From Peribolospora baueri (lineage: Eukaryota; Basidiomycota; Peribolosporomycetes; Peribolosporales; Peribolosporaceae), in the NCBI GenBank assembly GCA_029717555.1, contig JAMDHS010000092.1:17247-81246 (forward strand): a DNA stretch of 64,000 nucleotides. The letters are read 5' to 3'. The notes under the pieces are model-generated. The model had not been told where the DNA came from, did no database searches, and saw nothing but the letters and a program-made list of their open reading frames with translations. The position numbers were made by a program, and so were the translations under genes. Shown piece after piece: positions 24,226 to 35,690 of the stretch; the first letter of the stretch is position 1; each line of letters opens with the position of its first letter.

Positions 24226-26483
24226 TCAGATGTCAGCAAACATGGACGATCCGATGCCATCGGGGACGGAATGCATGAGCCACTCTGTGTTGAAAGGGAC
24301 AAAGAGGACGTGTCAGACGGGTAGGTAGTCCCAACACGGTGACGAAGCGGGAAGGACTTCGTCACTTACCGACTTCATGGGTGAGCTCGGCGCAAAGGAG
24401 GTCAAGCGGCAAGTCGGCCTGGTCGTGACCAAAGGGGAACTCAATCTCCGCTGCGATAGCTTCCATGCCAAGGAGAAGGATGGAGATAAGGAAGACGAAG
24501 AGGATCGTCCACCACCCGACATCCGCGACGAAAGCGAAAGGCTAGCGAACATCGGGAGAGGGGGAAAGGGGGGTGAGCGTTCGCCGTAGTTCTCGGGCAC
24601 TCTTTCTGGTGATCGCACTCACAAGCGCCATGAGGTAGAAGAGGATGACTTGGCGGAGATGGATGCTGTAGACGCTGGGGATTTGGGCTGCAGGAAGAGA
24701 AAGCAAGGACGAAGCAAAGGCGAAGATGGGAAGCGTGCTCGTCAGGGATCGTTGCCGCACCCTAAAAAATGTGATGTCGTTTTGCGTGCCTCACTCACTT
24801 GTGCTGATACGCTCCATGTTACCCAAGCTCACGGTCATGTTGTCGATGCGAGCCATGATAGATCCATACGATCCAGGATCGAGCTGGCCCTGATATTTCG
24901 CCGAGCCGAGGTACCGTACGAGTTCGTGGGCGATGCTACAGGAAGAGGGGGGGCGAGGCCCATATGAGTAATTTGCACTCGAACTTTCGAACCACCGCCT
25001 GAGAAGCACTTACACCTGAGGCAAGCTCATCGGGGGCTTGTTGGCGAAAAAGGCGCGAATGGTCATGTCGCGGGATTGCCGCTGTCGCTTGACCTGCGGC
25101 TTGCGTCTAACGAGGCTGTTGTACCCGGAGCCATGCGCCCTGTCCAAAAGGGGTGTCTTGTGGTTAACAGCTGCCTTGGCCTTGGCGTTGGCGACCGCTT
25201 CCTGACGGCTCTGCTCCGCCGCGGCATCGGCGGCCCTCTGGCGCATGTCGCGCGCCGCCTTGTCCTCCTTGGCGAGATCGGACGCGTCTTCGACTTGGAC
25301 GAGCGTCTCCTCCGTGCCGCTGCTCCTGTGGTCGCTCGAGCCACCCGCAGGCGCGGGGGTGAGGTCCCCGTTGGTATGCACACCGGTGACGCCCGCCGGA
25401 GGTTCGACGATCTTGCCCTTGCCACGGAGACCGAAACCCTTCATCCAGAACTGGGCGACGTCCACGGGAAGGACTGCCTCGTAGTCTTCCCAGTCAAGCC
25501 CGATCTCGCGACGAAGGTGGTGCTTCACGGCGACGGCGAAGCTGACGAGAAGGTGCATGCAACGAGCCTTTTCGAAAAGCAGCTCCGCGTGCGTAGGCGG
25601 CAGCGCAGGTGACGGGTCTCTGCCCTTGCCATTGAAAAAGTGCGTAGAGGGAGGAGGGGAAGGCCTGGTGAAAGTGGCGGGATCGGTGGAGACGTTGCAC
25701 CTGCGAGGACGGTCGGACAAGAATGACGCACTTCACCTGCCGCCCTCTCTAACGGAGAACGTCCGCTCCAAACGCGAGGGAGGGTGAAAGACGCACCAGA
25801 TGTAGCGGCTTGCGATTCTGATGTCGGTGATCATGGCCTGGTACTGGGAGCGACCATCGTACCAGCGGTCGTACTAATATCAGAGGAGAGAAAGCGAAGC
25901 GAAAAGGGACGTATCGTCAATAACCCGAACGCGGGCGCGATGCCCTACACGTAGGACAGCAAGTCGCCGGCCCTGTCCCCGCGCAGCTCACCGCTCCAGC
26001 GTTGCGGAAGGCGACGAGCAAACCTGGGGGAACGAACGAGCAGCAAAGATGAGCGAAATCTGCAGGCTAATAGCCCTATCGAAGACGCTGCTCACCGAGA
26101 ACGAAGATGACGTTAGGCAGCACGGTAGAGCTGAGGGTCATGTGTATGTAGCCAAGAATGTTGGCGGAGGACACGATGACCGCCCAACCGGTGATGATCG
26201 ACACGGGAACGACGATGGCGCCGAGGATCTGGGAGACGAGCGGAGGCGGGGCGGGTCAGGAACGGATGTGAGACACGACGACGTCGAGCTCGTGCTGCGC
26301 GGGTACATATATAATAAATATACACGGACGAGCGAGGCAGCCGGCGATCACCTAGCGAACCACACACGTCCTACTCACGCTGCCTCTGAACCGGACGACA
26401 TCGCGGAAGAAAGCCCTCCTGGACCGCTCCTGCCGGGCCATCTCCTCCTCCTGGGCCTTGACAAACGTCTCAAAGTCGCGCAT
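24226..26483 (-). CDS. Bestrophin-family (RFP-TM/UPF0187) anion channel-like membrane protein
   Basis: Nine exons give about 488 aa. The start is MRDFETFVKAQEEEMARQE. The N-terminal half carries a membrane segment around ILGAIVVPVSIITGWAVIV, then NVIFVLGLLVAFRNAGAYDRWYDGR and the conserved SRYIW. After a charged, Ala-rich disordered insert (about residues 215-320, a fungus-type insertion) come IPSVYSIHLRQVILFYLMALPF, a hydrophobic pair, and the signature MEAIAAEIEFPFGHDQADLPLD with C-terminal helices. Family members form chloride channels; fungal members are poorly studied, so transport function is inferred. Exon 3 is only 32 nt. The exon 5 donor was set at GTAAGT (two bases after a GTGTAA) because only this keeps frame into the next exon. 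Confidence 0.85.
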
Positions 26484-27795
26484 CTCGGGCGGCGGCGGTC
26501 CTACCTGGACTTAATCCTGCTCGTCCTTGCCTCGTCTCGTGGCTGCTGAGAGAAAGAAGCGAGTGCTTGGTCGATCCGCCCTCGGTTCGTCCGTTTGGTC
26601 GCGGTCTGGTCCGGTCGGGTAGCTGGAGGAGGGGGCGGCGGCGGAGGAGGGGGAAAGAATCGGTCGATGGGGAGAGAGGGGGACGAGAAAGGGGATGAGT
26701 GGGGAGGGAGTGAGAGCGGTAGGTATAGTGTAATGCAGGGAACGACGACGGCGTGGACGACGTAACGAGAAAGAGCAAAGCTGTGTCTCCATCGCCATCC
26801 GCCGTCACGTCCGCCTTCCGGGTCCAACGCCTCGGCAAGCAACTAACCCTCCCTTAGCAGGCTTTGCCCGAGCCGACGGCACGCTCGACCCACCCAACCA
26901 AACCAAACCACGCAGCGGCGCGGCCGTAGCGGCGGCACCACTCGCTTTTTTTTTTTCGTCACACTGCAGACAGACCGGTCTAACAGATAGAGACGTCACA
27001 CGCAGCTCATTCGACGCCGCTGCATGGATGGAGAGATGGATGGATAGGACGGAATGAATCATCAAGGCCTGAATCGAAATCGAGCGACATCCCGACACTA
27101 GCAGTTTCTTTACAGCTCGCAACCCAGTCAGTCAGTCCACTCGCCGTAGCAGAGGAGAAGAAATCTGTCCACCAATCCAAACCCCCGACGACGGCCTTCA
27201 CCGCTCCTCATCTTCATCTCAACGCTCTGGTATGCCGTGGACCTTCCAGATAGGAACGCTTCTCCCCGAACGTGAAATCCCGAATTTCGAAATGCAGTAC
27301 GCGGATGAGCCAGTGGGAGATTGGGAGAGAGGGACGGAGGGAGGGAGGGACGGAGGGAGGACGACGACGAGAGGAAAGGAAAAGGCTACATGGAAATGCG
27401 AGGGCCTGTTTATTGATAGGTCGTCAGGGGAGGGAAGGCTCGGCATCTAGACCCGACCTAGTGCCAAGTCAATCAAAGAGGGATAACGTGCGATGGGGAC
27501 CGATGGATGTGTATGTACAGCGAATCCAGAAGCCATGCCAGCAGCAAGACCGGACGAGCGTCTGCGGTGAGAGGACAGCGAAGGTCGATGTCTCAGTACC
27601 TGGATGACGCGAGGGCACGACATGACATAACGGTCCAGAAGCCACGCGAGTTTTGGAGAGAAGTGTGAAAGACATGGGGCCAAGGTACGGGCGCGGGTAC
27701 GCAAATGTTCAAGACCTGAAGGAAGAGTCAGCAACGCGGTCAAACAGGAACAACTGTGAGCTACTGCCCGGGAAGGAAACCGGGTCGGCCCGCTC
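26484..27795. other. Intergenic: bestrophin upstream region and PRMT1 3' flank
   Basis: About 1.3 kb with no supportable gene. It contains a GGAG-rich purine run at about 27311-27364 and simple TGGATGGA repeats near 27024-27045. The minus-strand frames are low-complexity Ser/Pro readings of pyrimidine-rich DNA. The bestrophin promoter should be in the part nearest 26500. Confidence 0.4.
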
Positions 27796-29649
<1,854 letters not shown>

Positions 29650-29950
29650 GGTTACCAGTGCAGAGGGAATGATTTTTCCGCTGCCTACAACCGTATTGGA
29701 CTCTACTCGGCGGACCTGGGAAGAAGGAAGCGGCTGAGGTGAGGCAAGGGAAAAAGCAAGGTGCGATGGATGGGACCACTGTCGGTCTATAAGAGCGGCG
29801 CCGCTGGAGAAATGCTTTTCTTCGCAATTTGGAGTACTGCGGCTGCCCGCCACGTGGGTCGTTGATATGCGGAGCGGGCACAGCCGTCCCCTCAAGAGCG
29901 GACACAGGTTGACGACGAGTCGAGCTGGCTCCCACATGAGAAGCGTTCCG

Positions 29951-30109
29951 TCACAGCGGCTCACACGATATCTACAAGCAGAACATGAAGTCGATGAGGT
30001 GGCAGAGAGTTTAAAGGATTCAACGACTCTGTAAGTCTCCTCGTCAAATGTCCCAAGGCCTCTTATCGACTTCATGTTCTGCTTGTAGATATCGTGTGAG
30101 CCGCTGTGA
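29951..30109. repeat. 45-bp perfect inverted repeat with 69-nt spacer
   Basis: The left arm 29951-29995 starts TCACAGCGGCTCACACGATA. The right arm 30065-30109 is its exact reverse complement over all 45 bases, ending ATCGTGTGAGCCGCTGTGA. The spacer is 29996-30064. The first base beyond each outer end does not pair. Transcribed RNA would form a long hairpin. It could be the remnant of a small foldback element or a hairpin RNA source. Confidence 0.9.
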
Positions 30110-30334
30110 TATAGACAAACAGGAACAGCTAGTCGACTTTGTCTATTCTGAAAGGACTATCCACAACAGCCAAATAGATGCCTGGACATGCCATGATCTT
30201 TAGCCTTTCTCGGCACATGGCTGTGCCTCTTGACAATCTCCTCTTGAGATATACCCTTCACCTGACACTTGGAAGGATCTGAAAAAAGCATTGTTCCATG
30301 AAAAGGTGGAGACGGTTAGAAATACCATCAAGAG

Positions 30335-30530
30335 GGTCCCATCAAACTCAAATACTTTCCAAGATAGAAAGGTGTTATTTGACTATAGCTGAGAGAAAAA
30401 TCGTCATGGTATTCCTCAAGAGGGAGCGTGGGCGCAGTCGGGCCAAATTCCCACGGTATGGTCACCGTGACGAAGTTGTATGAAGTCACGAGGTCCCATC
30501 AAACTCAAATACGTTCCAAGGTAGAGAGGT
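30335..30530 (+). repeat. Direct repeat pair (39 nt, 3 mismatches)
   Basis: Copy 1 at 30335-30373 and copy 2 at 30492-30530 share GGTCCCATCAAACTCAAATA and then a diverged TTCCAAGRTAGARAGGT. The copies are 157 bp apart in the same orientation. They lie just beyond the 45-bp inverted repeat in the same gene-free stretch and may belong to the same decayed element. Confidence 0.8.
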
Positions 30531-31107
30531 CGGAGAGTAGGGTTACCCCGTCGTTCACCTGACGACCGGGCTGCCATCACCCTCTCACTGTTCCAAATTC
30601 ATCTTCCGACTGATAGATAGCAACCATGCTCACTCAGTTCCAGGATGCGAAGCAGGGCAGATGCACAGCCGTCTCCAACGGGCAACAGTTAAGGAACGCT
30701 GCCTAGGCTCCTGGTCCCTCCCCCATGCTTGCTCGCGACGCGGGACGCTTCGCACCACCACCACCATCCTCCCCCTCCCCACTAACCCTTTTTCCTTTCC
30801 GCCTCCCCGTTTGCTTTCTCTTTTCTCTCAGTGCGCAGGCTCGCTTTTGTTTTGGGATCGATTTTGGACGCCGTGTGCAGCAACTCTCGTTACGAGCTTT
30901 GACGCTCCTCTCCTCTCGTCGTCATTACCGGACAACAGATCGCGCATTTCTTCGATTCGGATTTGTTTTTCTCCGGCTGGAGAACTCTCTTGATTCTTCT
31001 CGCACTCTCGACAGCAGTCTGTGACTGCCAATGTGCCATATTTATTAACCCCTACTATCTCGCTCAACTTCAGCTTCCTCGTTCGGTCCCCCGAACTCCA
31101 GTCCGAC

Positions 31108-33167
31108 ATGGCTTTGGTAACGGATCAACTACCGGAAATCGAGAGCCTTACGGGCGACGACCAACGCTTGTCCGGCGACTCTTCCGTTGTCGCCGACTCT
31201 TCGACATTACCTCAGTTTATCGCCAGGCCTCTGTCGTCCGTCTCATCGTCTCGAAGTCTGGACGTCCCAACAGACGTCCTTGCTGCCGACGGCACTACGA
31301 CTGCGTCAGAGGCCGAGCAAGAGGAGCATGTCGGGCAACCAGCGTTCGAAGCCGATGCGGAGGAACTCGGCAACGATCCCCCTACCACACCTCCGTCGGT
31401 CCCCTCGCATCGCCGTCCGCGTCTTAGCATGGACATACTACGCTCGATCTTACCACATCGTCATCCTCGCGAGGACGATAGCGTGGATCTTGAAGCCTCT
31501 ACCGACTCACCAGCGCAGCCAGCCACCTCCGTCAGTCCACCCCGCGGACGGGCCCAAACACGCTCTTCCAGCAGCAGTGGCCCCCGCGGCAGGTCCGACG
31601 GAGCAAGAAACAGAGACTCAGACCAGCATCACTTTTCTGAAAAGAGCGCATCCGTAACGGTCCTGGGAGCAAAGGAGCCGCGAGTACGGTCAGCGAGCAC
31701 TGTAAGCCTTGGTGTGACGCCTGCGCTGGTCACCGAGGACGTTCGAACAAGTCAAAATGGTACCAACCTGTTGGTATCGACCGAAGCGACTGTCAGTGGC
31801 GATAGGGACGTGCAGACGATGCGCGAGCGCGGGAGCTTGCCCCTTGTTGCCGCCATGATCACGGCACCTACTCCGGCATTGCTCTCACAGGCCAGAGACG
31901 GCACACCAACCGTTGGCAGCGGACCCACAGCCCAACCTTTAATGCGGAACTCCAGTCTCGGTAGACAGCACAGTGGACGTTCACAGCTCCGCCGTGAGGG
32001 CTCGACGAGGATCGCAATGAGCCGCACTCCGACTTATCGCACTCTTCCCGATCGCAACGCGCAAGGTCTACCTGCCTCCGATGCGTCGGGAACGAACACC
32101 GCCAGAGGACTACCGCCTCCTGCCCAAGCCAGCTCAAAAGAGGTAGGAAGCAAAAGCTGGCTCGCGCGCCACCTGTGCCCTTCCTCCCCCTCCAAGATCT
32201 GTCGACCTCGGCCCCTGCTGGGCGTGAAGACGGGGACGCGCGTGCGCGTTTTCTCAGGGATGATCATGATCGTCCTCGTCGCGGTTTTCTGGCCACTTGC
32301 GCTGCACCTCCTCAACAAGAAGTCTTCGAATTCCTCGGACGGCCACGGCGGCGACAACATCGACGGGCGCAATGGCAATGGGATGAACAACCCCTTCTTC
32401 GGTAATACCAACGGCATTGCCTTTTACGTTGACCTACTCTTTCTCATCGTAGGTGGTGAGTTTCAATACATTTCTGAGTTTTACTTCGCTCTTACCTCCA
32501 AGTATCCGTCACTGATCTCGTCGGCTTTACCTTACACATCGTTCCTTTGGCTTTCTCAGGCTCCTCCGTCTTGATCACGATATCAAGCCTCCTCCAAGCA
32601 TCTCGCGAACGCTCACACTACCGCAGGCGGGAAGCGGGCATCGCGGCGGGTCTGGACCCGTCCACGACAGACGGGGAAGGCAACGACCGTCGTTCCGCCT
32701 CTCCAGATATGGGAGACCAGGCTTGCCCGGCACGCAGTCAGCAAGCGTTACCAAGCTATGGCCACGTGACTCGACAGAACAGCGAGGGGGTACATACAGG
32801 CGACGCAGAGGACGTGTACGTGAACGCGATGGTTGCAAGGGGTGCCTTACCCCTCTATGGGGACAACAGGGGAAGCACGCTTCTCCTCGCAAACTTCGCC
32901 GCCCTGCAGGCCGATGCCGCGCGTCGCCTCAGCACAGCTTCCAGACGTTCTCGTTCGAGCTCGAAAGAGGACGAAGAAGACGAGCAGGTTCTCGTCGGAA
33001 GGACATTGGAGCTCGAGCGGCGGCTCACGCTCGAGATGCTTGGCGGGAGTCGCAGCGAGCACCAAGACGCTTTGCGCGCGCTAGCAGAGGGCAGGGACCC
33101 CACTTTCAATCGACGCCAGGACGCTGGGGTGACCGAAGTGGAGGCTGTCGCAAGTGGAGCTAGGTGA
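31108..33167 (+). CDS. Hypothetical membrane protein with long disordered N-terminus
   Basis: Two exons (31108-32455, 32560-33167; GTGAGT...CTCAG intron) give about 651 aa. The ATG at 31108 is chosen because the frame upstream begins only with a GTG. The first 370 residues are Ser/Thr/Pro/Arg-rich and disordered. A hydrophobic segment MIMIVLVAVFWPLALHLL follows, then an Asn/Gly-rich loop and a second hydrophobic segment IAFYVDLLFLIVGGSSVLITIS that spans the intron. The C-terminal 180 residues are again polar, with an acidic run KEDEEDEQ. I do not recognise the family. The two predicted membrane spans and the flanking disordered arms are what can be seen; no function is proposed. Confidence 0.7.
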
Positions 33168-33677
33168 CGAACGAGGGTCTGGGTGTGGGAGAGCGTGAAG
33201 ACCGAGAAGTTAGTCTTGTATTCCACGGCACGAGATGAGAACGCGCTGTGTGCTTTGTGACTTAGGCCAGGTCGGACGGGCGTGCCGTCGTAGCTGGTTA
33301 TCACTTGTAGCTACTTCCGCACGTCGATCCGACGATCGCCCAGGAGAATGTGCTCGCGGACGATCTCTCGCCAGATCACAAAGGAAAAAAGCTTCCTTTC
33401 ACCCGTCCGTGCTCCCTGTCGTGCACGTATCTTGCTGCGGTACCGCCGTTTACGCGGCGCGGCGAGTCGCGCGTCTGCAAGGGAAGGCACGCGCGCAGGA
33501 CATGACCGAGCTGGTCGCATTCTTCCTCCTTCCTCCTTGACCCAACGTCTACCATCACCATCACCATCCCCACCACCACCATAGTCACACAACACCCCGC
33601 ACAGGGCCATATCTCACGTCCTTCTTGAACGACCGCCTACACTCGTGCCCTTGGCGATCCTCTCGTTCTCACCGACC
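33168..33677. other. Intergenic between unknown membrane protein and CHZ1
   Basis: About 510 bp with no gene seen. It contains a CACCATCACCATCACCATC-type trinucleotide run near 33552-33585. It should hold the CHZ1 promoter. Confidence 0.4.
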
Positions 33678-34628
33678 ATGTCTTCCCAAGGGTGAGCGGA
33701 TATGAAGTGATCGGGTTCGATAGTGATCATCTCATCCGTCCGGCGTCGCCTCCCTCTAATCCTTACGGCGACATCTAGCACTCACAAAGCTAACTGGATG
33801 TTTTTTTTGCACCTCATCTTTGTCCTTGCACTTGCTCACTATTGTTTCGATCATTCACCGGCATTTCCCCTCGCCCCGCCTACCTTTCAGTCAACCCCCC
33901 GCGACCGAGGCCACCGATCCTCAGACTGTCGCCGCCACCGCGACGTCCAGGACTGAAGAGGCGTCCGCGGCCGCACCGGCGGTCTTTGACAAGGGAAAGG
34001 GGAAGGAGGCTGTGCCTCAGCCACGTGAGTTTGTGGATGAGTTACCGTTTCCCGCCAGCAAATGTCCAGAGCAGGACCTTCATGGGGGAAGGGGCCGCAC
34101 CGACGGCAGAGACAGAGCGCCCTCCAGGTTTGCAACGCGTTGACTTGCTCTCGTTTCCTGCTTTCTCATTCTCAGGCCCCGAAGAGGAAGAGGACGAGGA
34201 TGATGAGGACGACGACGACGACGATGCGATGGACGAAGACGAGGACGAGGAAGAGGATGAGGTAAGGCTTCCATAGACCTTCGTAATGACCATCATCTTT
34301 TGGACTTAGTCTCAACACATTGCTTCTCGCTCCACCGCGGTATGGTCTGCATTTCGCAGGACCTTGGTAAGCATTCGCCTCATTCACCTTCGCACATGGC
34401 AGAGAGAATCTTTCCTGATCTTGTTCTCCCCGTTCTCCCCTCCCATGGCATCCAACAGCCGACGAGCTGGAAGGTTTGGACCAGACTGAAGTCATCACTG
34501 GTGGCCGTCGCACGCGCGGCCGCTCCAAGGTCGACTACACTAGTGCCGAAGCACAGAAGAAAGCTGGCCTGCAGGAGGAGGGAGAGGAGGATGAAGAAGA
34601 CGAGTTCCATGGCGAGGAGGAGGAGTGA
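33678..34628 (+). CDS. CHZ1: Histone H2A.Z-specific chaperone (Chz1 family)
   Basis: Five exons (33678-33691, 33891-34024, 34176-34261, 34360-34366, 34459-34628) give about 136 aa. Chz1 binds H2A.Z-H2B dimers and delivers them to the SWR1 complex in the nucleus. The N-terminal half is Ala/Thr-rich, then a long Asp/Glu run, then the CHZ motif GLDQTEVITGGRRTRGRSK followed by VDYTSAEAQKK, then an acidic tail ending EEEE. Exon 1 is only 14 nt and exon 4 only 7 nt (GACCTTG); both are needed to keep the frame into the CHZ motif. An extra exon within 34045-34138 is possible but would need an intron under 50 nt. The family call rests on the GRRTRG motif and acidic context. Confidence 0.8.
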
Positions 34629-35109
34629 CTGGTTAAGGGAGGGAAGCTTGACACGGCTCCGCTTCGCTAGCATCCATCATGCTGGCAACTGGCCTCGCAT
34701 CTAATCCATCATAGCATACGCGCTCTCCATGGCGAGCACAAGAAAGGGCGCATGTAGCCTACCAATCATGGTTTCGGCATTTCAGCGTTCGTTCGCACGT
34801 GCCACTTTGGCGAGTCGGAGAGTTCAGCTGGCGCGCTTGCTCCCGACGTCGGTGTTGCCATCGTCTTCTATAACAGGGCCTACACTGTCCACATCATGCA
34901 CGGCCTATGGCGACATGAGACCTGAGACCTCCATGTCGCCCCTCTTTAAAGTCACAGCTAACTCCTCGGACCCACGATCAGAAGTGCAGCAACGCCCGGA
35001 AGACGTGCTACATGGAAACCAGCAACGTGCGGTGCCTTGCTCAACTCAACGGCCGTTCCATAGTGATCTAGCTATTATAGCTTGATCTTGGCCCTGGAAG
35101 CAGAATAGG

Positions 35110-35362
35110 TGGGCTCAGCAAGCGGGGACGAGCAGGAAGACGAACCAACCGTTCCGGAAAAGTCCGTGCGCTCGACCTCAGAGCTTCGGAGATGAATGCA
35201 AGTAATGCTCGCGGTAGATGCCGACGTGGGCCAGTAAGCGGGGACGAGCAAGAAGACGAACCAATCACTCCGAAACAGTCTGCCCCTTGAGCTCGCTCGA
35301 CCTCAGAGCTTTGGAGATAGATGAATGCAAGCCATGGTCGCGGCAGATGTAGACGTGGGCAG
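35110..35362 (+). repeat. Diverged tandem duplication, two copies of about 116-130 bp
   Basis: Copy 1 from about 35110 and copy 2 from about 35234 share AGCGGGGACGAGCARGAAGA then CGAACCAA, CTCGACCTCAGAGCTT, GGAGAT, GATGAATGCAAG and GACGTGGG in the same order and orientation. The offset is 116 bp at the start and grows through small insertions in copy 2. Neither copy has coding character. Confidence 0.8.
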
Positions 35363-35558
35363 TCGTCCATTCCTCTCCAATCTCCTCGCCACTATTCACC
35401 GTGAAAACGCTCCTTGCTCTCCCACTAGGTCTCAGAAAAGAGAGGATTAAGTCTCGTCCTCGACACCTTTGACGCCCCGGTCTTGTCCGCCTTGCCTCCG
35501 GAGGGCTCCGCTTCTGTGCCTGATCAGGATCCGAGTTAACTCACCCCCATCCCCAAGA

Positions 35559-35565
35559 TATAAAT
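35559..35565 (+). promoter_or_regulatory. TATA box candidate of the citrate synthase gene
   Basis: TATAAAT lies about 126 bp upstream of the start codon in an otherwise GC-rich region, followed by CT-rich sequence. Confidence 0.4.
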
Positions 35566-35690
35566 GCCCAAGCCAAGAAGTCCCCCACCTTCTTCGCCCC
35601 CGGACGCATTCCCGCTTGCTCTCCTTCAAGTCTCCCTCTCTCTCTTCCCGTCTCTAGCAAGTACATACTTCTCAGGGTAGACACGGCGAC

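Larger units (their letters stand above)
29650..31107. other. Gene-free stretch carrying inverted and direct repeats
   Basis: About 1.46 kb between two divergent genes. No exon chain is visible. The central part (about 29950-30530) is noticeably less GC-rich than its surroundings and contains a 45-bp perfect inverted repeat and a 39-bp imperfect direct repeat, described separately. The outer parts should hold the promoters of HMT1 and of the unknown membrane protein. Confidence 0.5.
34629..35690. other. Intergenic with tandem duplication; citrate synthase promoter at its end
   Basis: About 1.06 kb without a supportable gene. The middle is a diverged tandem duplication (35110-35362). Downstream of it, TATAAAT at 35559-35565 lies about 126 bp upstream of the citrate synthase ATG. 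Confidence 0.5.
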
